A stretch of DNA of 21,484 nucleotides from Candidatus Abyssobacteria bacterium SURF_5 (lineage in GTDB: Bacteria > Abyssobacteria > SURF-5): assembly GCA_003598085.1 (NCBI GenBank), contig QZKU01000003.1, positions 1 to 21,484 of the forward strand, given 5' to 3'. Within the stretch, counting starts at the first letter, position 1. Every line of letters starts with the position of its first letter. The notes beneath the pieces were generated by a model that was not told the DNA's origin, searched no databases, and worked only from the letters and a program-made list of their open reading frames with translations. The position numbers and the translations under genes were made by a program. Below, one piece after another: positions 15,353-21,484 of this stretch.

Positions 15353-16414
15353 ATGATAGATCCGCTGACGAATGCGATGCGCATGTACCAGGCTTTCTCA
15401 GGGCAGGCGCCCGACCAGGTGCCTGTCTTTTTGCCGATCGAGAGCGGGTTCATGGCGGAGTACGGCGCTGTAGCGCAACGGGAATATCATAATGATCCGG
15501 TGAAGATGCTCGAGGCCCAGGCGAAAGTGCAGCTCAGGTTCAACGGCCTCAGTCCGCTCTATACCGATTTTGGGGTTGTGACAGAAGCGGCGGCCTTTTG
15601 CGAGGTGTACTGGCCGGAAGACGATTCGCCGTGGGCAAAGCCCGCTCTTGCAAGCATAGACGAGGTGGAAGACCTTGAAGTGCCCGATGTAGGTCGAGAC
15701 GGGCTGTTTCCTCGTATCCTCGAGTATTTCGAGATGATGAATCACCTTGCGGTGCAACGCGGGCTGCAGGTCGGCATTGGAAATTCTCGCGGGCCGGTCG
15801 GGTTTGGGAGCCTGCGGGGCCCGATCGTTCTTGCAGCGCTGATCCGCGGCATCAGCGAATTCATGATTGACATGTACGATCATCCGGCCAAGTGCCACCG
15901 TCTCCTCGAGATCGCAACGGAGACGCTTTTAGCATATCTTGCAATGCAGAAAAAAGCACTGGGACAGCTGGCGGCGGTATTTCTGTGCGACGACATTTCG
16001 GGATTGCTTTCGCCAGCGCTGTTTCGAGAGTTCTTCCTGCCGTACACGCGGCGTATTTTTCAGGAGCATGCCGATTCACTCACCATCTATCATTGCGATT
16101 CCGCGATGCATAACTTGACGGATCTTGCGCCTGAGACCGGAGCGAAAGCCTTTCATATGGGCTTCATGCACGATTTGGCGACCTTGAAAAAACAAATAGG
16201 AAACCGTATCTGCTTGGTGGGGAACGTAGCGCCCGTGGCGGTTCTGATGCGCGCGGACTCGAACGTTGTCCTCGAAGAATCCCGCCGGTGCATTGAAGCG
16301 GCGGCAGCGGGGGGCGGATTCGTCCTGTCCAGCGGCGGCGTTATCGACCGAGGAACGCCGGCCGAAAATATCGATGCTCTCGTCAAGGCGACCGAACAAT
16401 TCGGTGTATATTGA
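15353..16414 (+). CDS. Uroporphyrinogen decarboxylase superfamily protein (methyltransferase MtaA/MtbA-like)
   Basis: A 353-residue protein starting at ATG 15353 with AGGAAGG upstream. The (beta/alpha)8 UroD-like fold shows in RMYQAFSGQAPDQVPVFLP at the start, FLCDDISGLLSP (about 210-221), REFFLPYTRRIF (225-236), IYHCDSAM (His247, Cys248) and LSSGGVIDRGTPAENIDALV near the C-terminus. Genuine HemE has a different N-terminal arginine motif, so this is more like the corrinoid/coenzyme M methyltransferase or O-demethylase branch found in anaerobes. In zinc-dependent members a Cys sits where Gly328/Gly329 occurs here, so one metal ligand may be missing. No corrinoid protein gene is nearby. The substrate is unknown, and it may be a catabolic demethylase component or an orphan enzyme. 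Confidence 0.78.
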   Translation: MIDPLTNAMRMYQAFSGQAPDQVPVFLPIESGFMAEYGAVAQREYHNDPVKMLEAQAKVQLRFNGLSPLYTDFGVVTEAAAFCEVYWPEDDSPWAKPALASIDEVEDLEVPDVGRDGLFPRILEYFEMMNHLAVQRGLQVGIGNSRGPVGFGSLRGPIVLAALIRGISEFMIDMYDHPAKCHRLLEIATETLLAYLAMQKKALGQLAAVFLCDDISGLLSPALFREFFLPYTRRIFQEHADSLTIYHCDSAMHNLTDLAPETGAKAFHMGFMHDLATLKKQIGNRICLVGNVAPVAVLMRADSNVVLEESRRCIEAAAAGGGFVLSSGGVIDRGTPAENIDALVKATEQFGVY

Positions 16415-16433
16415 GGCATCCTGTCGGCCGGTG

Positions 16434-16535
16434 ATCGAATCTGAAACCGTTACGTCCCTGTCGACGGCCATCATGGTTGGAGCGATCCGGTTTTAGATTG
16501 AATCGCCGCAAACGCCGTCAAAGGGCAGATTCGAT
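16434..16535 (+). repeat. Competing inverted repeats between the UroD-family gene and the HU promoter
   Basis: Segment 16434-16449 (ATCGAATCTGAAACCG) can pair with 16488-16499 (CGGTTTTAGATT, 12 bp with one G-U) or, through its first ten bases, perfectly with 16526-16535 (CAGATTCGAT). The two pairings exclude one another. No T-run follows either 3' arm. It may be the 3' end structure of the UroD transcript or an operator cluster upstream of the HU promoter. Confidence 0.45.
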
Positions 16536-16543
16536 TAAATTTG

Positions 16544-16572
16544 TTGCACGCATTTTAGCTTTCTGGTATAAT
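16544..16572 (+). promoter_or_regulatory. Strong sigma70-type promoter of the HU gene
   Basis: -35 TTGCAC (16544-16549), 17 bases, then a perfect TATAAT (16567-16572) preceded by TGG (extended -10). The start point near 16579 gives an unusually long leader of about 132 bases before ATG 16711. The leader holds a purine-rich stretch and a 6-bp complement, CTTTCA (16661-16666) to TGAAAG (16695-16700), that touches the ribosome binding site. Confidence 0.82.
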
Positions 16573-16710
16573 CACGCCCGAAAAAAATAATTTTCAGCGG
16601 CGGGCGTTTTAGCGGGAAAAGAAAAAAGAGGCGAAAGGGGGATAGTGGCTACAGGATGGGCTTTCAGCAGAACTTTTCCGAAACGGGGAGCAGGTGAAAG
16701 GAGACGGCAA

Positions 16711-16980
16711 ATGAACAAAGGCGATCTCATTGAGGCGGTTGCGAAGGACTTAAAGGCGAGCAAGGCTGCGGCCGAACGGGCGGTGTCTGCCGTAATCGAT
16801 AATATCGCCAGAGGCCTGAAAAAGGATAAGAAGGTTCAGCTTGTCGGCTTCGGCACATTTGATGTACGCAAGAGAAAGCCGCGCAAGGGCAGAAACCCCA
16901 GGACCGGCGAGGCCATCACGATCAAGGCCAGCAAGAGCGTCGGGTTCAAAGCAGGACAGGTTCTCAAGAGCAACGTCTAG
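16711..16980 (+). CDS. HU/IHF-family DNA-binding protein
   Basis: An 89-residue protein of standard HU length, starting MNKGDLIEAVA at ATG 16711 after GAAAGGAG. VQLVGFGTFDVRKRKPRKGRNPRTGEAI carries the GFGxF core and the basic beta-arm with the intercalating Pro (RNPRTG), followed by VGFKAGQVLK. HU proteins form dimers that bend and compact DNA. An in-frame GTG at 16645 with AAAGGGGG just upstream could give a 22-residue longer form, but that extension has no family support and its spacing is short. The gene stands alone between a near-consensus promoter and a perfect terminator, as expected for a highly expressed nucleoid protein. Confidence 0.95.
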   Translation: MNKGDLIEAVAKDLKASKAAAERAVSAVIDNIARGLKKDKKVQLVGFGTFDVRKRKPRKGRNPRTGEAITIKASKSVGFKAGQVLKSNV

Positions 16981-17002
16981 TTTTATATATTTACATGATG
17001 AG

Positions 17003-17039
17003 AATGAAGGCGCCCGGTGAGGGGCGCCTTCATTTTTGA
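17003..17039 (+). terminator. Intrinsic terminator of the HU gene
   Basis: A perfect 13-bp stem, AATGAAGGCGCCC (17003-17015) with GGGCGCCTTCATT (17022-17034), loop GGTGAG, followed by TTTT. No T-run on the minus strand, so it mainly serves the HU transcript. Confidence 0.95.
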
Positions 17040-17163
17040 GTTTGCCGCGGTTGATTCGCCTGACTTGCGAAGAGGACGGAGACTCTTTCACGATTGAGTC
17101 GCATGCTTGCTCCGGGGACAGGCATCATCGTGATCGTTAAACAGATTGGTCCCCTTCGCACTG

Positions 17164-17748
17164 TCAATTCTTCGTCACCCATTCGCCCTTATCATTCTGG
17201 ATGATCCATCCCTTTCGGGCCTTCTCTCGCCAGCTATTGGCGAACAATCTTCTTATTTCGGGCACATTTTCCGGCCCGAGTTCGTTTGCCTTCGCAATTT
17301 CCGAATACAGGTTCTCGCGGTCGGCGTTATCCGCCTTTACCAGCTTGTTTACCTCGGCCTTTTCCTGGAGGCTCAAGCCCTCGAGAGAGCGAATGCTGAG
17401 CAGGCCGTTGTTTCCGATTCCGATGGCTCCTTTCTCATAGAACGGAGCCAATTCTTCGAAGCGCTTCTCAAGAGAGGCGCGAAGTGCGCGGATATTTGGG
17501 GTGGTAATGTTGATATCTGCCTGAGCGAATGCCTGGTTCTGAAAGAACAGTCTCCTGAATTCGCGCCTGAGCATGCTCTGTTCCGGCGGCGCAGTTTGCG
17601 GTGAAGGCGGCACATCGCGGTAGACGTCCTCGACTATCCTGTCGGCCGCCTGTTGGACCTCGGCGGCGGGAAAATATACGTTTACCGTCACGCATGCCAG
17701 CGTCAGCACCACCGCAAGGAACACGATCAACCTGAGAGAGTGTTTCAT
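17164..17748 (-). CDS. ydbL: YdbL-like DUF1318 lipoprotein with YnbE-like N-terminus
   Basis: A 194-residue protein. ATG 17748 is chosen because GGAGG lies seven bases upstream; an in-frame start at 17784 would overlap the ydbH gene. Residues 1-18 are a lipoprotein-like signal with Cys19 as the probable lipidated residue (VVLTLACVTVNVYFP). The stretch VTVNVYFPAAEVQQAADRIVEDV (20-42) resembles the mature part of E. coli YnbE, and the C-terminal part (about 105-194, ending RKGWIIQNDKGEWVTKN) is the DUF1318/YdbL domain. A Pro/Gln-rich linker and a helical region join them. In E. coli, YdbH and the outer-membrane lipoprotein YnbE bridge the periplasm for phospholipid transport and YdbL modulates this. 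The gene is 28 bases downstream of ydbH and surely co-transcribed. Confidence 0.82.
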   Translation of the reverse strand: MKHSLRLIVFLAVVLTLACVTVNVYFPAAEVQQAADRIVEDVYRDVPPSPQTAPPEQSMLRREFRRLFFQNQAFAQADINITTPNIRALRASLEKRFEELAPFYEKGAIGIGNNGLLSIRSLEGLSLQEKAEVNKLVKADNADRENLYSEIAKANELGPENVPEIRRLFANSWREKARKGWIIQNDKGEWVTKN

Positions 17749-17776
17749 GTTATTGCCTCCTTTTTTGAGGTTCTCA

Positions 17777-20700
17777 TCATTCATTTGCGTCTTCCGATTG
17801 TGTTCTCTGAATCCGGCTTATTCTCTCAACCATCGACTTGAAGCTTATGGTCTGGCCCGGATTTCGATTGATGACGTTTATCGATGGACCCAAAAAAATC
17901 CCCTTCACGAAATATTCTGTGTCGTCTCTCACCACCTTCCCCCTGATTCTGAAGTTGTCGTTCTTGAGCGCGGTCTGAAATCCGATCTTATCATAGCGAA
18001 ATTCATCGATAAAGGAAAAAAGGCCCCGGCCGAGCATTGCCTGAAAGCCCCGGCCGGTCCCCAGGATGCTGATGTTTTCGATGGCATCGAAATTGATGAT
18101 TTGAGGGACTCTCCTCGTTTCGACCGTCTCAAAATCGGCGACAAAAGCAGCCGGTTGGCCTTGCGAGACCTCCAATCCGGTTACCGTCCCTTCGATAATG
18201 CCCGTGATCTTGCCGAATTCGAGCACGTCTGTCAAGTGAGCGAGTCGAATATTATCGAAATCGAGATCGGCTTTGAATGTTCGCACCGGCGAAAACGGCT
18301 GCTCGATAGCAATAGAATCGATTGTGATTGTTCCGTTGAAAGTGTAAAGCTTTGCCGTTCCGGTGGTCGTGATACTATCGGGCGAAATCAGCACGACGGG
18401 GAAGAGCGCATTCAAGGTTCCTGGCAGTTCCGGCAGCCCCATAACTCGAGAAAGCGGGGCCAATGCTACACCCTCCGCCATAAAAGATGTCTTCATTTCC
18501 ACAGACGGCCCCAGAAGGTTTTTCGCGCGCACCTCGCCGAGGTTCAGTGTTCCTCCGAGCGTCTCGATAGCGGCCGGCTTTTGCACATACAGTGCGTTTT
18601 CCTGGATGGCAACGGTCAGATCGAGCGCTTCGATTTGTGCCGGGCCGACTTCAATACCTTTAAAACGAACGGAGCCGAAATCAGCGTCTTCAAAAGAATC
18701 GTCCTGCGTCTGTTCCCCGGGCGAATGAAGCGAAAACGGCAGATCCACCTCGATTGTGTCGGCAGCGAAGCCGTCTTGCGGCAGGGAAAAGCGGCCGTCC
18801 GCCAGCTTGACGGCTCCCTCCGCTTTCCATGAACCGCCATTCGAAGTCAGAAGCAGGTCGCCGGAGGCACGGCCGGCAACCTGTGCTTCCTCTAATTCGG
18901 GTGAAGCCTGGGAGAAAACCTGCCGGCCCACCTGATCGTAGAGAGAAGCGAGAATCAGTTCTTCGCTCTGTATCCTCAGCTCCAGGGAAGGCACAGGCTC
19001 AAGCTTTATGTCGCCGCTTACCGCGACTTTGCCCATATCGGCAAGCCCCACGGTCGCTTCCATTTGCTGGATCGCCTTTTGGTCTACGAGATATCTGCCG
19101 GACAGATGAAAAGGAAATTCCGTTTCCTGAAACGATTGATAATATGTTTGGACCAGCAGTTCGAAGCCGCCGAATTTTCCGCTGAAATCGAAGCGCCATG
19201 AGTCTGCCGGGGACTCGCTTTCGTAGGCGCCTTGCGCTTCCACGGCAAGACCGGCGGCCGTCACAAAATCGCCCGACGCCACCTGGCCGTTTTTCAATTC
19301 GAGCGAAAGGTCACCTTTCAGTTCTCTCGGTGATCGCAGCAGACTTCCCTCGACTGTCGCACGAATTCCCGCGATCCCTCCTACGGAAACTCCTTCCGGC
19401 AATTCGTATAGAGCAGGCGAAATGAATTCTTCAACCTGCGCAATTTCCACGTCCTCTGCTTGAAGGGCCACGTTAACGGAGCCTGACGCGAGTGCGACGT
19501 CTCCGGACACCCTGATTTTCCCCAACGCGCCCAGATCAACTGCCGCCACTGCGTTCGTCACTTTGTTCTCTTCAAGCGAATAGGCGCCGGACAAGGAGAA
19601 AGGAAAGTCATTGACTGTGAGGGCCTCTCCCAAGGCAGGATGTTCAAGTAAAAAGCCTGCCACGTTGCCGTCCACATTCGCCATCCAGGGCCCGCCGGCG
19701 TTCCCGCTCGAAATACGTCCTTTCGCCTCGATGTCGAGGCCTGAAAATTCGAAGGATTCCGCAGGCGCGAGGGAACCGTTTTTGAAGGCAAACGCGAAAT
19801 CGAATTTGAGATTGTTCAAGGTATTCTTATAGGCGGCTTCAAAATCGGTGTCGAGAGAAACTGAGCCTGTCATAGAAACATCAGTCAGGGACTCACTGGC
19901 GCCGGAGAGAAATTCCATGGCCGCCGAAGCCGCGGCATCCTTGAGTCGGGCTTTGCCACTCAACCGGCCGGAAGCGAACTCGAATTTGGCTTGTCCTGTG
20001 ACCGTACCGAACGGAGCCACTGCGGTTTCAAGACTCCGTATGTGAGCGGCTGTCGAGTCGACATATAGCTGTGCCTCCATTGCGGAAGCCTCGAGAACCT
20101 GTTTGCCAAACGGCAAGGAGGCTTTTTCCGCAATGAGTTTTCCCGGGCCCATCGTGAATGTTCCTTCTTCGAAAACGACAGGGATCACCGCCTGTATTCC
20201 TTCTCCGGAAAAGCCGTTCCACGTAATTGCTGCTTCTTCGACATTTGCGCTCAGGGAAAGCTTCGGTTGGCGGAATGTCCCCGTCAACTCCCCCTCAAGG
20301 CGCAATTTACCGTTTGCCTGTGCGTGCTCATATTCAGGACGTTGCAACAGCTCCATATATTCAGTCAAACGCTGTAGTTGAGGCAATTCCGCCGTAAAAC
20401 GGAGATTTGGCGCGGGCTCGGAATCCAGGTGTTTTACCGATCCATATGCCTGTGCGTCACGTACCAGCGGGCTACCCATCTTGAGGACCGCATTCTCCAC
20501 GGCATTCTGCCGGGGCAGAAAATCCGCGGTGAGCGAGAGACCGATGGGGAAGTCCGGCGGGAGCGCAAGAAGAGGAGTATCGGCAGTCACCAAAGCATCA
20601 ATATCGGCTCGAATCTCGAATGCCCGCTCCGAAGACGCCACTGAAACTTCGGACCGGATATCCTTCAACAGAATCTGCTGAGGAACTTGAGCCTCCCGCT

Positions 20701-21256
20701 CCACAACAAGTTGCGCCTCTGCGGCATTCAGCGTCAGTATCTGTTTGCCGCCGCTGAGAATTGATTCTCGAAATGTCGCATTCACTTGTGACAAGCGGGC
20801 GGCAACAGGAGGAACGAGAACGGAAACGGATCCGTCAGTTATCCTTATGAGTCCGAACGAAAACCCTTCGCCCGAATCTCTGTCAGCTAATTCCTGTTTT
20901 ATCACGCGCAGCCCTGCTTCCCGTATGGACACATCGGGTGATACCAATTCAAGCAGCAGAAATTGCCCGCGTAAGAGCGCGATCAATGAAGTCCTCAGCC
21001 GCAGCCTTTCCGCAACAAGGATGGGCTCCTCTTCGGGCGGCGAGATGGAAACGGCATCCGCCCATACTTGCGGCGGCCAGCCGAAATGGAGAGAATCCAT
21101 TTGCACTTGCAGTCCTGTAGCCTCCTCGGCTCGGCGCTCGACATATTTCTTCAACTCCCCCGATCTGAGGGCGAGAGAGAGCGCCACAACTGCCAGCCCA
21201 ATGGCAACCAGTAAAGCGGCCGACGTTATGGAAATAATTTTGATACTTCGGTTCAT
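17777..21256 (-). CDS. ydbH: YdbH-family AsmA-like intermembrane lipid-transport protein
   Basis: A 1159-residue protein from ATG 21256; an in-frame TTG at 21307 lies at the promoter -10 and is excluded. Residues 6-30 are a single membrane anchor, the rest a very long, regular beta-rich periplasmic region, as in AsmA-like proteins (YdbH, TamB, YhdP) that form a lipid-conducting groove between the two membranes. The last 180 residues carry the YdbH C-terminal signature: IIEGTVTGLEV, INFDAIENISILGTGRG, FSFIDEFRYDKIGF, then ALKNDNFRIRGKV and INVINRNPGQTISF. E. coli YdbH is 879 residues; much of the extra length here is a tandem duplication (18926-19810). No good ribosome binding site directly precedes the ATG: AGAGGA is about 15 bases away and overlaps a GGAAGC-T-GCTTCC palindrome (21262-21274). 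Confidence 0.88.
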   Translation of the reverse strand: MNRSIKIISITSAALLVAIGLAVVALSLALRSGELKKYVERRAEEATGLQVQMDSLHFGWPPQVWADAVSISPPEEEPILVAERLRLRTSLIALLRGQFLLLELVSPDVSIREAGLRVIKQELADRDSGEGFSFGLIRITDGSVSVLVPPVAARLSQVNATFRESILSGGKQILTLNAAEAQLVVEREAQVPQQILLKDIRSEVSVASSERAFEIRADIDALVTADTPLLALPPDFPIGLSLTADFLPRQNAVENAVLKMGSPLVRDAQAYGSVKHLDSEPAPNLRFTAELPQLQRLTEYMELLQRPEYEHAQANGKLRLEGELTGTFRQPKLSLSANVEEAAITWNGFSGEGIQAVIPVVFEEGTFTMGPGKLIAEKASLPFGKQVLEASAMEAQLYVDSTAAHIRSLETAVAPFGTVTGQAKFEFASGRLSGKARLKDAAASAAMEFLSGASESLTDVSMTGSVSLDTDFEAAYKNTLNNLKFDFAFAFKNGSLAPAESFEFSGLDIEAKGRISSGNAGGPWMANVDGNVAGFLLEHPALGEALTVNDFPFSLSGAYSLEENKVTNAVAAVDLGALGKIRVSGDVALASGSVNVALQAEDVEIAQVEEFISPALYELPEGVSVGGIAGIRATVEGSLLRSPRELKGDLSLELKNGQVASGDFVTAAGLAVEAQGAYESESPADSWRFDFSGKFGGFELLVQTYYQSFQETEFPFHLSGRYLVDQKAIQQMEATVGLADMGKVAVSGDIKLEPVPSLELRIQSEELILASLYDQVGRQVFSQASPELEEAQVAGRASGDLLLTSNGGSWKAEGAVKLADGRFSLPQDGFAADTIEVDLPFSLHSPGEQTQDDSFEDADFGSVRFKGIEVGPAQIEALDLTVAIQENALYVQKPAAIETLGGTLNLGEVRAKNLLGPSVEMKTSFMAEGVALAPLSRVMGLPELPGTLNALFPVVLISPDSITTTGTAKLYTFNGTITIDSIAIEQPFSPVRTFKADLDFDNIRLAHLTDVLEFGKITGIIEGTVTGLEVSQGQPAAFVADFETVETRRVPQIINFDAIENISILGTGRGFQAMLGRGLFSFIDEFRYDKIGFQTALKNDNFRIRGKVVRDDTEYFVKGIFLGPSINVINRNPGQTISFKSMVERISRIQRTQSEDANE
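18926..19810 (-). repeat. Tandem duplication within ydbH
   Basis: Two units of about 130 residues: 19418-19810 (residues about 483-613) and 18926-19321 (646-777). Shared landmarks, in order, are LKFDFAFAFKNGSLA against LKGDLSLELKNGQVA, LDIEAKG against LAVEAQG, DFPFSLSGAYSLEENKV against EFPFHLSGRYLVDQKAI, and DLGALGKIRVSGDVAL against GLADMGKVAVSGDIKL. The DNA has diverged, so this is an old duplication rather than a recent repeat. A partial third unit may follow (KAEGAVKLADGRF). Confidence 0.7.
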
Positions 21257-21307
21257 CGACGGGAAGCTGCTTCCTCTCGCATAAATTAAAATTGTTCTCC
21301 CTCTCAA

Positions 21308-21336
21308 ATCTTAGCACCACAGGTGTGCTCAGTCAA
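21308..21336 (-). promoter_or_regulatory. Sigma70-type promoter of the ydbH-ydbL operon
   Basis: Read on the minus strand: -35 TTGACT (21336-21331), 17 bases, -10 TAAGAT (21313-21308). The spacer holds the inverted repeat AGCAC...GTGCT, placed where a repressor could block polymerase. Start near 21301, about 45 bases before ATG 21256. Confidence 0.75.
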
Positions 21337-21484
21337 AACGATGCTCCCGCGTAACCTGTTGCACAATTCTTATGTTATAATTAAAAGCTCCTCACAAGAA
21401 TTTGTGGGTTAATTCTGGTATAGGGAGATTTCCGAGTACGTGATAAAGGGCCAAAGAAAAAGTTTCGAAGGTGCGGTAGCCGTA
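21337..21484 (+). promoter_or_regulatory. Non-coding right edge, possible divergent promoter
   Basis: No open reading frame begins here. A perfect TATAAT lies at 21376-21381 without a -35 at normal distance, and a 7-bp imperfect palindrome CTCACAA-GAAT-TTGTGGG lies at 21391-21408. Together these suggest the upstream region of a plus-strand gene starting beyond the window. Confidence 0.35.

Noticed and set aside
16575-16608. CGCCCG...CGGGCG inverted repeat followed by TTTT, resembling a terminator before the HU gene
   Set aside because: Its 5' arm spans the predicted transcription start of the HU promoter, so the hairpin could not form in full in that transcript, and the 20-base loop is long.
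17747-18832. A 361-codon plus-strand open frame
   Set aside because: It lies wholly antisense to ydbL and the well-supported ydbH gene, has no ribosome binding site, and its translation shows no domain character.
1-21484. CRISPR arrays, insertion sequences, attachment sites, tRNA or rRNA genes
   Set aside because: No regularly spaced direct repeats, transposase or integrase genes, terminal inverted repeats or cloverleaf sequences were found.

Overview
This window looks like chromosomal sequence of an uncultured Gram-negative bacterium with a GC content a little over one half. The Gram-negative assignment rests on a YdbH-type intermembrane (AsmA-like) protein and its DUF1318 partner lipoprotein, and on several exported envelope proteins. 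A uroporphyrinogen-decarboxylase-superfamily protein of the methyltransferase type and a GH116 glycosidase would fit Desulfobacterota or a neighbouring candidate phylum, but the sequence alone does not fix the taxonomy. No rRNA, tRNA, insertion sequence, phage gene or CRISPR array was seen. The window appears to be a compact stretch of short operons with recognisable sigma70-type promoters and two clear terminators.

Layout, left to right. (1) 195-3987, plus strand: a GH116 glycosidase overlapping an MFS transporter, a likely sugar or glycoside pair. (2) 4087-6164: a soluble PAS-containing histidine kinase with a receiver-like front end lacking the phospho-acceptor Asp, and a NarL/LuxR response regulator. 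The two genes converge with 2 bp between stop codons. (3) 6482-9744: a secreted protein of four tandem PRC-barrel units (plus) and an exported HExxH metallopeptidase-like protein (minus), separated by a bidirectional terminator. (4) 10233-11244, plus: a YtxH protein and a DUF948-like coiled-coil membrane protein. (5) 11287-11796, minus: a zinc ribbon fused to a striking Gly/Gln repeat region.

(6) 11857-15054, minus: a three-gene operon with a good promoter. It encodes a small 'IDPGTGS' membrane protein, a two-part methyltransferase whose N-terminal half carries a kinase-like D-x4-N...ID pattern, and a polytopic membrane protein with a periplasmic sulfatase/phosphotransferase domain. This set probably modifies a surface or envelope polymer and is the best candidate here for an undescribed system. 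(7) 15353-16414, plus: a UroD-superfamily protein transcribed divergently from (6). (8) 16711-16980, plus: an HU-family DNA-binding protein with a near-consensus promoter, a long leader and a perfect terminator. (9) 17164-21256, minus: a ydbH-ydbL operon. The small YdbL lipoprotein seems to carry a YnbE-like segment at its N-terminus, so two proteins may do what YdbH, YnbE and YdbL do in E. coli.

A theme of cell-envelope maintenance (PRC-barrel, YtxH, DUF948, exported protease, envelope phosphatase/transferase, YdbH/YdbL) runs through the window, with one two-component system in the middle. Short CAGA(A)TTCTG-like palindromes occur upstream of the regulator and of the ytxH gene, and a half-like copy lies upstream of the PRC-barrel gene. 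This hints at common control but does not prove it.
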